From: SZUA-152 sp964401355
Lineage (GTDB): Bacteria; Pseudomonadota; Gammaproteobacteria; SZUA-152
Length of the DNA stretch: 36,389 bases
NCBI GenBank assembly: GCA_964401355.1
Contig: CAYNYJ010000033.1
Span: 1-36,389, forward strand
Direction: 5' to 3'
Position numbers and translations under genes: made by a program. The notes beneath the pieces are model-generated. The model searched no databases, was not told the origin of the DNA, and saw only the letters and a program-made list of their open reading frames with translations. Shown here one piece after another: positions 1 to 6,764 of the stretch. The first letter of the stretch is position 1. The number at the start of each line of letters is the position of its first letter.

Positions 1-54
1 TCTAGCTTTCTGCCAAGATCAATTTCCACTATCCATTCTCATTTTTAAGCCTAA
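1..54 (-). other. Start of a further cassette or cassette-array flank (partial)
   Basis: On the minus strand this sequence follows the recombination point of the attC site at 49-120, so it is the first part of either a next gene cassette or the flanking chromosome. It is cut by the window edge. Two nearby ATG codons open only a very short frame that stops within the visible part, so no gene can be called. Whether more cassettes follow cannot be seen. Confidence 0.35.
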
Positions 55-120
55 CGACCAAGCTGTGCGGCGCAAACGAAGCGCAGCGTAGTTTGCGTCC
101 GAACGAGCGCATTGTTATGC
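49..120 (-). other. Integron attC recombination site (59-base element)
   Basis: Read on the minus strand the element begins with GCATAAC (R'' box, 114-120) and ends with GTTAGGC (R' box, 49-55), which fits the RYYYAAC...GTTRRRY attC scheme with one deviation in R''. Between them lie imperfectly complementary arms. GCAAAC and GTTTGC flank a short variable centre, and the outer TGTGC and GCGCA arms can also pair, giving the folded single-strand hairpin recognised by IntI. Recombination would occur between G and TT of R' (between 55 and 54). The R'' box is the exact reverse complement of GTTATGC at 506-512, the start of the cassette, as expected when a cassette excises as a circle. Confidence 0.8.
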
Positions 121-511
121 GTGATTACCCCGAGCATTGATATGAAGTCACACTCTAAATAATTGCCCAGTCTTTTGGGAGAATTCCATCTTCTATCATG
201 GCTTGCTGTATTTTTCCTGCAAACATACCCATTTCTTCCCGCTTCATCTGTCCATCTTGGTAAGCTTTATATACGTCCCTTGCATCCATGTAACTATTGA
301 ACTTTATGCTACCAAACCAGCCTGGTTTATATATATTCACGAAGCCACAAGATCGGCAGTAGATCAGGTGCATCTGTAGCCCATCATCATCGTTTGGGCC
401 AAATGCCCATACTAATTTACTTCTCCCTTCATCTTTGGCATGAACACTATCAACCACCCCGCAGTGATGGCATTTCTTATTAGACATTGCTGTCGCTCCT
501 TTTACGCATAA
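55..511 (-). mobile_element. Complete integron gene cassette (457 bp)
   Basis: The element has the standard cassette plan: a left boundary G^TTATGC at 512/511, a short leader with a ribosome binding site, one ORF (155-487), and an attC site ending at G^TTAGGC (55/54). All parts point the same way. The complementarity between the cassette's first bases and its own R'' box supports both ends. No integrase gene and no obvious attI is present upstream (512-933), so this is either the edge of an array whose platform lies outside the window, an integrase-less cluster, or an insertion at a secondary site. The window edge prevents a choice. Confidence 0.72.
155..487 (-). CDS. Cassette-borne hypothetical protein with a zinc ribbon
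   Basis: This is a 110-residue protein of unknown function. Two CxxC knuckles are visible, CHHC at about residues 6-9 and CRSC at about 44-47, which would bind one zinc ion in a zinc-ribbon fold. The rest is a mixed region with aromatic residues (KPGWFGS) and a helical, charged C-terminal third. There is no signal peptide or membrane segment, so it should be cytoplasmic. The start is well supported: AAGGAG lies about 8 bases before the ATG. It is the only gene of the integron cassette at 55-511, and its stop lies 35 bases before the attC site. Cassette ORFs without a promoter are usually read from an upstream Pc promoter, which is not seen here. I do not recognise the family. Confidence 0.75.
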   Translation of the reverse strand: MSNKKCHHCGVVDSVHAKDEGRSKLVWAFGPNDDDGLQMHLIYCRSCGFVNIYKPGWFGSIKFNSYMDARDVYKAYQDGQMKREEMGMFAGKIQQAMIEDGILPKDWAII

Positions 512-521
512 CAGTTAATCT

Positions 522-880
522 ACCCCAAAATGGGGTATTACCCCACCCCAATATTCCGTGAATTATTTTCACGCTTATTGCGGCTCTGGTAAGCATTCCT
601 CCAAATGCACAAAACAATCAATAACTTGTCACAGTTATGTTTTATTGCAGAAATTAAATTACTGATTTCCGTGGGTATTGGGCGGTTAAATACGACACTT
701 TGGGGTATATCACGCAAGGCTGTTTCCGGGCGACGTGATTAATGTTTGTGCTGTTTTTTCTTCTGTCGCTGTTGTAATTCTACTATATTCAATAGGGTAG
801 GCTTGTTTCTTAAAATTCATTTGAACCGGAATATTGGGGTGTGGCCGGGATATTGAGGGTGGAAATACCCCAAAATCCGA
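522..880. repeat. Imperfect inverted repeats bounding a ~360-bp segment (MITE-like or relic)
   Basis: The left arm contains the palindrome ACCCCAAAATGGGGT (522-536) followed by a 17-base stretch at 541-557. The right arm has the near-complement at 828-844 (15 of 17 matches) and, further out, an inverted copy of the TGGGGTATT block at 865-873. The order of blocks in the two arms is mirrored, as in a terminal inverted repeat. The interior shows no transposase. No target-site duplication can be confirmed, so this may be a non-autonomous element, a relic, or an extended regulatory palindrome. Confidence 0.35.
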
Positions 881-913
881 CAGGGTGGGCATAAAGATTT
901 GCCCACCGCACAA
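881..913. repeat. Short palindromic repeat of the GGTGGGC/GCCCACC type
   Basis: GGTGGGC (884-890) and GCCCACC (901-907) form a hairpin with a ten-base AT-rich loop. The arm motif resembles those of the longer palindrome at 35504-35581, suggesting the same interspersed repeat family. It lies just beyond the stop of the minus-strand gene at 934-1275 and could end its transcript, although no strong T-run follows. Confidence 0.4.
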
Positions 914-933
914 CTTTTACTACATCCCTTCAA

Positions 934-1275
934 CTACATCCCTTCACCCATTTTAACCAACAGTGCTTCTTCATTGAGGGACAAATCGGCCGCCTCTAAT
1001 TTCCCCAACACTTCCGCATACCCCTCACGCTGCCCCAGTTTAAATCGCGTCAGGAAATAACAAATCCGCCGTAGAAACAGAAGCACGAACAGCAGCATTA
1101 CGCTGGTTATCACCTCAAACCAGATGAGTGAGCTGGTCACGGAATCCACTAGCGCACCGTAGGTGAAAAAATAGATCAGCAATATCGTGCCGGCCAAAAT
1201 CCCGACACTAATCATGAAATTCTCCTGAGTTTTTTTAATCTGCTGAATGACGCTAAGAATGTCTGGCTGAGGCAT
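934..1275 (-). CDS. Small two-helix membrane protein, unknown function
   Basis: The protein has about 113 residues. Two hydrophobic segments are visible, roughly NFMISVGILAGTILLIYFF near residues 20-40 and a second one rich in V, L and F near 50-72, followed by a basic stretch (RRICYFLTRFK) and an acidic C-terminal tail that should lie in the cytoplasm. I do not recognise a family. An in-frame GTG at 1284 would add three residues; neither start has a clear ribosome binding site, so ATG at 1275 is a choice by codon preference. The gene is divergent from the PP-loop gene at 1454. A 14-base direct duplication covers the stop codon and the bases after it (920-945). Confidence 0.6.
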   Translation of the reverse strand: MPQPDILSVIQQIKKTQENFMISVGILAGTILLIYFFTYGALVDSVTSSLIWFEVITSVMLLFVLLFLRRICYFLTRFKLGQREGYAEVLGKLEAADLSLNEEALLVKMGEGM

Positions 1276-1396
1276 ATTGTTCACTTGTGTTATTTGCGGA
1301 ATTTAACTGAGTCTCGGATTCTAGCAAAGTCTGGCAACGCGAGTACGTCCAGCCGCTCCCGGCCCCGAAAACAAGACCTCGGCAACCATAATCGGC

Positions 1397-1402
1397 TATA
1401 AT
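1397..1402 (+). promoter_or_regulatory. Candidate -10 box upstream of the PP-loop/tusA/CDF run
   Basis: A perfect TATAAT lies 52 bases before the ATG of the PP-loop gene, in the divergent intergenic region. No good -35 hexamer is found 16-18 bases upstream, so the promoter is only tentative. Confidence 0.35.
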
Positions 1403-1453
1403 CGTCGGTTCATTCCGATTCAAATACTCGCATCCCTTACCTGTGACAATCTC

Positions 1454-2509
1454 ATGACCCAGCCCAAGCCCAAGCAACGCAAAGCCGTTTCGCTGATCTC
1501 CGGCGGCCTCGATTCCATGCTCGCCACTCAGACCATGCTCGACCAGGGCATCCACGTGGAGGGCATCAATTTTTACACCGGCTTTTGCGTGGAGGGCCAC
1601 ACTCACGCCATCCGTAAAAAAGACAAGGCCAAGCCGAAACGCAACAATGCGCTGTGGGTGGCGGAAACGCTGGGCATCAAGCTGCACATCATCGATGTGA
1701 TTGACGAATACAAGGACGTGGTGATCAACCCCAAACACGGCTACGGCAGCAATCTCAATCCCTGCCTGGACTGCAAGTGTTTCATGGTGCGCAAGGCCCA
1801 CGAGTGGATTCAGCAACACGATTTCGATTTCATCATTACCGGTGAGGTGATCGGCCAGCGGCCCATGTCACAGCGGCGCGATACCATGCCGGTGATCCAG
1901 CGTGAGTCCGGCGCGGAAGACCGCCTGCTGCGTCCGCTGTGCGCCAAATTCCTGCCCGAAACCCTGCCCGAGCGCGAAGGCTGGGTGGATCGCGAGCGGC
2001 TGTACGATTTCACCGGCCGTGGCCGCAAGCCGCAAATCGCGCTGGCCGCAAAGATGGGAATCGACGACTTTGCCCAGCCCGCCGGGGGCTGCTGCTTCCT
2101 TACCGATGCGGCCTATTCCAACAAACTCGCTGATCTGTGGAGTTCACGCGGCACCCGCGAGTACGAGATTGACGACATCATGATGCTCAAGGTCGGCCGC
2201 CACTTGCGCCCGCGCCCGCATTTCAAGATTATCGTCGGCCGCGAAGAGGGTGAAAACAAATTCCTCGAAGGCTATCGTAAGCAATTCACCCACATGTACA
2301 CCACCAGCCACCCCGGCCCACTGGTACTGCTGGACGGCACCGCCAACGATAATGACCTGCAACTGGCGGCGCGTCTCACGGCCCGTTTCAGTCAGGGCAA
2401 AACCGCTGACACGGTACGCGTCGAGCTGCACGAGAAGGGCGCGGAAATGCGCGAGCTGGACGTGGTGCCGCTCCGCAATGACGAAATCCCCGTAGACTGG
2501 TACCTTTAG
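1454..2509 (+). CDS. PP-loop (AANH-type) ATPase, tRNA-thiolation-like sulfurtransferase
   Basis: The 351-residue cytoplasmic protein opens with a PP-loop ATP-binding motif, SGGLDSMLA (about residues 16-24), as found in MnmA, ThiI and TtuA enzymes that adenylate tRNA uridines before sulfur insertion. A cysteine cluster, PCLDCKC, near residues 103-109 and a GGCC motif near 211-214 are candidate catalytic or cluster-binding residues. The last 100 residues, beginning near PRPHFKIIVGREEGENK, resemble the NFACT-R/DUF814 domain sometimes fused to such ATPases. TusA is encoded 26 bases downstream, which suggests that TusA hands persulfide sulfur to this enzyme. It is not canonical MnmA or ThiI: the THUMP domain is absent and the order of motifs differs. 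The exact substrate is unknown. Confidence 0.75.
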   Translation: MTQPKPKQRKAVSLISGGLDSMLATQTMLDQGIHVEGINFYTGFCVEGHTHAIRKKDKAKPKRNNALWVAETLGIKLHIIDVIDEYKDVVINPKHGYGSNLNPCLDCKCFMVRKAHEWIQQHDFDFIITGEVIGQRPMSQRRDTMPVIQRESGAEDRLLRPLCAKFLPETLPEREGWVDRERLYDFTGRGRKPQIALAAKMGIDDFAQPAGGCCFLTDAAYSNKLADLWSSRGTREYEIDDIMMLKVGRHLRPRPHFKIIVGREEGENKFLEGYRKQFTHMYTTSHPGPLVLLDGTANDNDLQLAARLTARFSQGKTADTVRVELHEKGAEMRELDVVPLRNDEIPVDWYL

Positions 2510-2535
2510 ACTACTGTTTTTTTAGGGATACAAAA

Positions 2536-2766
2536 ATGAGTCACTACCTATTAGATGCACGCCGCCTGCTGTGCCCGATGCCGGTGATCAAAACCCAAAA
2601 CCGGGTGCTGGAACTTCAGCCCGGCGACACCCTCGATGTAACCTGCACCGACCCCGGCGCACTCAGCGACATCCCCGCCTGGTGCCGGATCAATGGCCAC
2701 GAATTCGTGAGCCACCGCGAACAGGACAACGAGATCATCATTACCGTGCGCGTAGGCAACGCATAA
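2536..2766 (+). CDS. tusA: TusA-family sulfur carrier protein
   Basis: This is a 76-residue protein of normal TusA length. It carries the family motif with Cys13 in LLCPMPVIKT; the cysteine accepts persulfide sulfur and the CPxP turn is diagnostic. TusA proteins relay sulfur from a desulfurase such as IscS to acceptors in tRNA thiolation, molybdenum cofactor formation or sulfur oxidation. A ribosome binding site (AGGGA) lies about eight bases before the ATG. The gene follows the PP-loop ATPase by 26 bases and precedes the CDF transporter by 20, so the three are probably co-transcribed. The pairing with the PP-loop protein suggests a dedicated donor-acceptor pair rather than the general MnmA relay, but this is inferred. 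Confidence 0.88.
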   Translation: MSHYLLDARRLLCPMPVIKTQNRVLELQPGDTLDVTCTDPGALSDIPAWCRINGHEFVSHREQDNEIIITVRVGNA

Positions 2767-2786
2767 GTGCGCCGCGAGTAATCCAT

Positions 2787-4019
2787 ATGGGGCATCACCA
2801 CGGCCATTCCCACGCGCCCGAACCGCTACCTGATCCCAACGAGATCCACGACGGACGCGCCATGGCCCGCTACAAAGATGCGCGCAAGGTCACCCTGGTG
2901 GGTGCGGCGGTGGATCTGGTACTGGGCGTCACCAAAATCTTTGTCGGCGTGATCGGTGATTCTCAGGCATTGATCGCCGACGGCATTCACTCCCTATCGG
3001 ATCTCGCCACCGATGGCCTGGTGCTGTTCGCGGTCAAACACGGCTCCCGCGAGGCCGATGACCGACACCCCTACGGCCACGCCCGCATCGAGACCCTTAC
3101 CACCATCGTTCTCGGGGTGTCGTTGATCGCCGTCAGTCTCGGCATCGCCTACGACGCGACGCTGCGGCTAATGCAGCCAGAGCTGCTGATGCACCCCGGC
3201 TGGCTGGCGCTCGTCGTCGCGACCCTTTCCATCTTCGCCAAAGAGGGTATTTATCGTTACACCCTGCGCGCCGCCGAGCGACTCGGCTCCGAGTTGTTGC
3301 GCGCCAATGCCTGGCACAGCCGCTCGGATGCCATTTCCTCGGTGATCGTGGTGGTTGGCGTACTGGGCTCCATGGGCGGACTGGAATATCTTGACGCCCT
3401 GGCCGCCGTGGGTGTCGCCATCATGATCGCCAAAATCGGCGGCCAACTGGCCTGGCACAGCGCTCAGGAACTGATCGACACCGCCTTGGAGCCGGAACAA
3501 ATCGAGATCATTCGCAAGGCTATTCAAAGTGTGGATGGGGTGCGGGCCCTGCACATGCTGCGCACCCGGCGCATGGGCAGCAATGGCCTGGTGGATGTGC
3601 ACATCCTGGTCAATTCACATATCAGTGTCTCCGAAGGACACCGCATCGGCGATACAGTACGCGCGCAAATTATGCGCAAAGTAAACGCCGTCACCGACGT
3701 TATGGTACACATCGACCCGGAAGACGACGAGATTGCCGCCCCCAGCCATGGCCTGCCCCTGCGCAACGAGGTACTGGCCACGCTGCAAGACCAGTGGAAG
3801 GATTTGGAAGCAGCCCAACACATCGAAGAAACTTTGCTGCACTATCTGGACGGGAAAATTCATGTAGAGGTATTATTGCCGCTTGACCGCATGGCCGATG
3901 TGGCGGCCGCCAAGTTGGCGGCGCGTGAGCTGAGCCGTCTGGCACTGGAAGACAAGTCTGGCTCAAACGATGCAAAACACCGTGGGCACATCATTGATGT
4001 GCGCGTGCGTTTTTATTGA
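2787..4019 (+). CDS. Cation diffusion facilitator (CDF) metal efflux transporter
   Basis: The protein of about 410 residues belongs to the CDF family, which exports Zn, Co, Fe or Mn across the inner membrane in exchange for protons. The metal-site motifs are visible: HSLSD (His68/Asp72) in the second helix and HSRSD in the fifth, the HxxxD pair common in zinc-type members. The N-terminus MGHHHGHSH is a histidine-rich metal-binding tail. After the usual cytoplasmic dimerisation domain (to about residue 312) there are roughly 95 extra residues ending in IDVRVRFY, about one additional small alpha/beta domain. The start at 2787 is chosen because the open frame runs back through tusA, whereas the His-rich ATG lies 20 bases after the tusA stop. 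Confidence 0.88.
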   Translation: MGHHHGHSHAPEPLPDPNEIHDGRAMARYKDARKVTLVGAAVDLVLGVTKIFVGVIGDSQALIADGIHSLSDLATDGLVLFAVKHGSREADDRHPYGHARIETLTTIVLGVSLIAVSLGIAYDATLRLMQPELLMHPGWLALVVATLSIFAKEGIYRYTLRAAERLGSELLRANAWHSRSDAISSVIVVVGVLGSMGGLEYLDALAAVGVAIMIAKIGGQLAWHSAQELIDTALEPEQIEIIRKAIQSVDGVRALHMLRTRRMGSNGLVDVHILVNSHISVSEGHRIGDTVRAQIMRKVNAVTDVMVHIDPEDDEIAAPSHGLPLRNEVLATLQDQWKDLEAAQHIEETLLHYLDGKIHVEVLLPLDRMADVAAAKLAARELSRLALEDKSGSNDAKHRGHIIDVRVRFY

Positions 4020-4085
4020 ACCGTCTTTTTTAAACCCGAGCAGAAACTACCGACGAAAAAAACACGCCCGCACTGCACTCATGCC

Positions 4086-4146
4086 GCACAATAACGGTGC
4101 AATGAAAGTGCCGACGCACTGTGATAGTGCTGCACTATGAGGGCGC
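4086..4146 (+). promoter_or_regulatory. NtrC enhancer sites upstream of glnA
   Basis: Three NtrC-like sites are visible. Two are perfect GCAC-N7-GTGC dyads at 4086-4100 and 4116-4130, with centres 30 bp apart; the third, GCAC-N7-GCGC at 4132-4146, has one mismatch. Relative to the predicted sigma-54 start (~4228) their centres lie near -135, -105 and -89, close to the two strong enhancer sites of E. coli glnAp2 (about -140 and -108). Phosphorylated NtrC would bind here and contact polymerase by looping. Confidence 0.85.
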
Positions 4147-4201
4147 GTAACGAAAATAGCTAAAAATCACAATGAATCATGACCTATACGAACTCGGTTC
4201 G

Positions 4202-4217
4202 TGGCACAATTCATGCA
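4202..4217 (+). promoter_or_regulatory. Sigma-54 promoter of glnA
   Basis: TGGCAC, five bases, then ATGCA: the GG (4203-4204) and GC (4215-4216) dinucleotides are separated by exactly ten bases, as required for the -24/-12 elements. Only one base of the -12 box departs from TTGCA. Transcription should start near 4228, leaving a leader of about 218 bases before glnA. Confidence 0.88.
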
Positions 4218-4228
4218 GAAACGAAGAT

Positions 4229-4445
4229 CGTGCAAAACGAGGGGTTTGTTACGCTCAACATATCCACCCGAAAATAATTCCCTGGGAGGATGAGAGCCAG
4301 CGACTACATTTAGCGGGCGCAAAAACGATGTTCCACTGGACTCGTTCCGCTTCTTTGACGACGTAACAAGAAGTTTACGTGAGAAATTTTAATGAGCACC
4401 ATTAATTTATAACAACGATTTATTCAGCAATCAGGAGAGTCCATC
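4229..4445 (+). other. Long glnA 5' leader, no gene recognised
   Basis: This is the stretch between the predicted sigma-54 start and the glnA ATG. An open frame spanning 4172-4366 begins upstream of the predicted transcription start, has no ribosome binding site and does not look coding. No known riboswitch motif is recognised. The leader ends with AGGAG before the glnA start. Confidence 0.4.
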
Positions 4446-5855
4446 ATGTCTGCACAAGACGTTTTGAAAATGATCAAAGATAACGAGGCGAAGTTTGTCG
4501 ACTTCCGCTTTACCGATACCCACGGCAAAGAGCAGCACGTCACTGTGCCCGCCAATGTCGCCGATGAAGAAATGCTTACCGACGGTAAAATGTTCGATGG
4601 TTCATCCATCGGCGGCTGGAAGGGCATCAACGAATCCGACATGATCCTCATGCCCGATACCGAAAGTGCTGTGATGGACATCTTCTCCGACGAAGCCATG
4701 CTCAACATCCGCTGCGATGTCATCGAGCCCACGACAGGCCAAGGTTACGAACGCGATCCTCGTTCCGTGGCAAAGCGCGCCGAAGCCTATTTGACAAGCA
4801 CCGGCATCGCCGACACTGCTTACTTCGGCCCTGAGCCTGAGTTTTTCATCCTCGACGACGTACGTTGGGGTGCAAACATGTCGGGCTGCTTCGTCAAAAT
4901 TGATTCCGAAGAAGCCGAGTGGAACTCTGAAAAAGTCTACGAAGACGGCAACATCGGTCACCGTCCCGGCGTCAAAGGTGGTTACTTCCCAGTACCGCCT
5001 GTCGATAGCCTGCACGACATCCGCTCTGCCATGTGTCTGGCCATGGAAGAAATGGGCGTGGACACCGAAGTCCATCACCACGAAGTGGCCACTGCCGGCC
5101 AATGCGAAATCGGTACCTTCTTCAGCACCCTCACCAAGCGCGCTGACTGGAACCAGATCATGAAGTACTGCATCCACAACGTTGCCCACGCCTATGGCAA
5201 AACCGCGACCTTTATGCCCAAACCGATTGTCGGTGACAACGGTTCCGGTATGCACGTGCATCAGTCGCTGTTTAAAGACGGTAAAAACACCTTCGCTGGC
5301 GACCTGTATGGTGGCCTGAGTGAAACCGCGCTGTTCTACATTGGCGGCATCATCAAACATGCGCGCTCATTGAACGCCTTCACCAATGCCTCCACCAACA
5401 GCTACAAGCGTTTGGTTCCGGGCTTCGAAGCACCGGTGATGCTGGCCTATTCCGCGCGTAATCGTTCTGCGTCGATTCGTATTCCTTACGTCACCAATCC
5501 CAAAGGTCGTCGTATCGAAGTGCGCTTCCCTGATCCGACCGCCAACCCTTATCTGGCCTTCTCCGCAATGATGATGGCTGGCCTGGACGGCATCCAAAAC
5601 AAGATTCACCCCGGCGAAGCCATGGACAAAGATCTGTACGACCTGCCACCCGAAGAAGCCGCCGAGATCCCAACGGTGTGTCATTCGTTTGACCAGGCGC
5701 TGGAAGCACTGGATAACGACAACGCTTACCTGACCGCCGGTGACGTGTTCACCAAGGACATGATCGGCGCCTACATCGACCTGAAAATGGAAGAAGTCAC
5801 GCGCATGCGCATGACCACTCATCCGGTTGAGTTCGACATGTACTACTCTTGTTAA
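4446..5855 (+). CDS. glnA: Glutamine synthetase type I-beta
   Basis: This 469-residue cytoplasmic enzyme makes glutamine from glutamate, ammonia and ATP and forms dodecamers. Standard motifs are all present: the latch motif FDGSSIGGW near residues 50-58, the ligand signature GPEPEFFILD near 128-137, the ATP-binding motif ending GSGMHVHQSL, and the NRSASIRIP motif. Tyr398 in DLYDLPPEE is the adenylylation site that marks the GlnE-regulated I-beta class. AGGAG lies nine bases before the ATG. Expression should depend on sigma-54 and phosphorylated NtrC through the sites at 4086-4217, with NtrB/NtrC encoded downstream. Nothing in the sequence is irregular. Confidence 0.98.
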   Translation: MSAQDVLKMIKDNEAKFVDFRFTDTHGKEQHVTVPANVADEEMLTDGKMFDGSSIGGWKGINESDMILMPDTESAVMDIFSDEAMLNIRCDVIEPTTGQGYERDPRSVAKRAEAYLTSTGIADTAYFGPEPEFFILDDVRWGANMSGCFVKIDSEEAEWNSEKVYEDGNIGHRPGVKGGYFPVPPVDSLHDIRSAMCLAMEEMGVDTEVHHHEVATAGQCEIGTFFSTLTKRADWNQIMKYCIHNVAHAYGKTATFMPKPIVGDNGSGMHVHQSLFKDGKNTFAGDLYGGLSETALFYIGGIIKHARSLNAFTNASTNSYKRLVPGFEAPVMLAYSARNRSASIRIPYVTNPKGRRIEVRFPDPTANPYLAFSAMMMAGLDGIQNKIHPGEAMDKDLYDLPPEEAAEIPTVCHSFDQALEALDNDNAYLTAGDVFTKDMIGAYIDLKMEEVTRMRMTTHPVEFDMYYSC

Positions 5856-5869
5856 AAGGCAGATAAAAG

Positions 5870-5985
5870 AGCACAGGGGAAAGAGAAAAGGGGGAACCAC
5901 TCCTATTTCTTTCCCCTATTTCTTATAGCCCCCACCTCTTATTTTTTCCTGCCCCCCTTATCTTTCCCCTTTTCCCTGCCTTCTT
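5870..5985 (+). terminator. Polypurine/polypyrimidine hairpin after glnA, possible terminator
   Basis: A purine-only tract (about 5872-5895, AGGGGAAAGAGAAAAGGGGG) is followed by pyrimidine-rich stretches at about 5903-5980. Its near-complement, with an inserted base, lies at about 5949-5969, so the transcript can form a long imperfect hairpin. There is no simple stem followed by T-run, so rho-independent termination is uncertain. The strand asymmetry could also allow triplex DNA. Confidence 0.35.
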
Positions 5986-5999
5986 GCTACAGTAGAAGC

Positions 6000-6539
6000 A
6001 TGTACACATTTTTTAACGCCCTCGTTATCGCCCTGTTTTTCGGCGCTCTGTTAAGTGTCACTCCCGTTGGCAGCGTAGCTGCAGGACTCTACAAACACGT
6101 CAATCCCGATGGCAGCGTGGAATTTACCGATTTCCCTCGCAGCACCCAGGATAAACCCGTGATCCTGAGTCCCATGAGCACCTTTACTCCCACGCCAGTG
6201 CCGCCCGTCAGAAGCACTCCCCAGAAAACAGCGGGCACCACCCAGTACACGGCAGCCAACATTACCAGCCCGGCCAATGAAGCGACCATCCGCGATAACA
6301 CCGGCAAGCTCACTATCAAAACCTCAGTCACTCCCAGTCTTCAGCCTGGCCACAAAATCGTCCTGTTGAATAATGGTGAAAAAAAGGGCGAATCCACTAC
6401 CGGCTTCTTTGAACTCAACAATGTCGATCGTGGCGCGCATATCCTGACTATTCAAGTACAAGACAGCACAGGAAAAACCCTCATCTCCTCTCAAGCGGTC
6501 ACCGTTTTTCTGCATCGACGGTCTTCCATCAGACCATAA
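6000..6539 (+). CDS. DUF4124-containing exported protein
   Basis: The 179-residue protein has a signal peptide (hydrophobic residues about 6-26, small residues VAA before the likely cleavage point), then a DUF4124 motif, GLYKHVNPDGSVEFTDFP, at about 29-46. A Pro/Thr-rich linker follows, and the C-terminal half (about 85-170) reads like an Ig-like beta domain (KIVLLNNGEKKGES...FFELNNVDRG). It is expected in the periplasm or outer-membrane face. DUF4124 proteins of unknown function often lie between glnA and glnL in gammaproteobacteria, so the position is typical, but no direct role in nitrogen metabolism can be read from the sequence. Confidence 0.82.
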   Translation: MYTFFNALVIALFFGALLSVTPVGSVAAGLYKHVNPDGSVEFTDFPRSTQDKPVILSPMSTFTPTPVPPVRSTPQKTAGTTQYTAANITSPANEATIRDNTGKLTIKTSVTPSLQPGHKIVLLNNGEKKGESTTGFFELNNVDRGAHILTIQVQDSTGKTLISSQAVTVFLHRRSSIRP

Positions 6540-6571
6540 CCCGGCCGCTTCAAATAAGCCTCACCTGACGC

Positions 6572-6586
6572 GCACTAACTTGGTGC
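6572..6586 (+). promoter_or_regulatory. NtrC-like site upstream of glnL-glnG
   Basis: A perfect GCAC-N7-GTGC dyad, extended by one pair to CGCAC...GTGCG, lies 193 bases before the glnL start, with the same arm and spacer lengths as the glnA sites. It suggests autoregulation of the two-component genes by NtrC. As a short hairpin it might also act at the end of the preceding gene, but no T-run follows. Confidence 0.65.
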
Positions 6587-6748
6587 GCAAGGTTCCCGTT
6601 TGCGCTATTCTGTCCATAGGCAGTGCGCGTTTGCGGCCTGAGGCAGAGCGGGTACATGGTCACAGCCTTCACGCAAACCCTTGAAATAACTTTCTTTTTT
6701 TAGGTTCCCGCGAATAAAATACTACTCATTACCAGAATCTCTTTTTTC

Positions 6749-6764
6749 TGGTTTGGTTCTTGCT
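6749..6764 (+). promoter_or_regulatory. Sigma-54-like promoter of glnL
   Basis: TGG, then TTT, GGTTC and TTGCT: the GG (6750-6751) and GC (6762-6763) are ten bases apart, and the -12 box is close to TTGCA. The predicted start near 6775 would leave only about four bases before the glnL ATG, so the transcript would be almost leaderless, which lowers confidence. Confidence 0.45.

Larger units (their letters stand above)
512..933. other. Gene-free region between the cassette and the membrane-protein gene
   Basis: I find no convincing gene in these 420 bases. The only open frame of any length (710-913 minus, 67 codons) lacks a ribosome binding site and a recognisable composition. The region is AT-rich and contains the inverted-repeat pair at 522-557 and 828-879, and a short palindrome at 884-907. 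It could be the remains of an insertion element or the non-coding flank of the cassette array. No attI-like site or integrase fragment is evident. Confidence 0.5.

Noticed and set aside
710..913. 67-codon minus-strand open frame
   Set aside because: No ribosome binding site; it overlaps the inverted repeat and the short palindrome and reads like random sequence.
2571..2786. N-terminal extension of the CDF transporter frame, overlapping tusA
   Set aside because: It lies in another frame of the clear tusA gene; the His-rich ATG at 2787 is the natural start.
4172..4366. Possible 64-codon gene upstream of glnA
   Set aside because: It spans the sigma-54 promoter, has no ribosome binding site and no recognisable composition.
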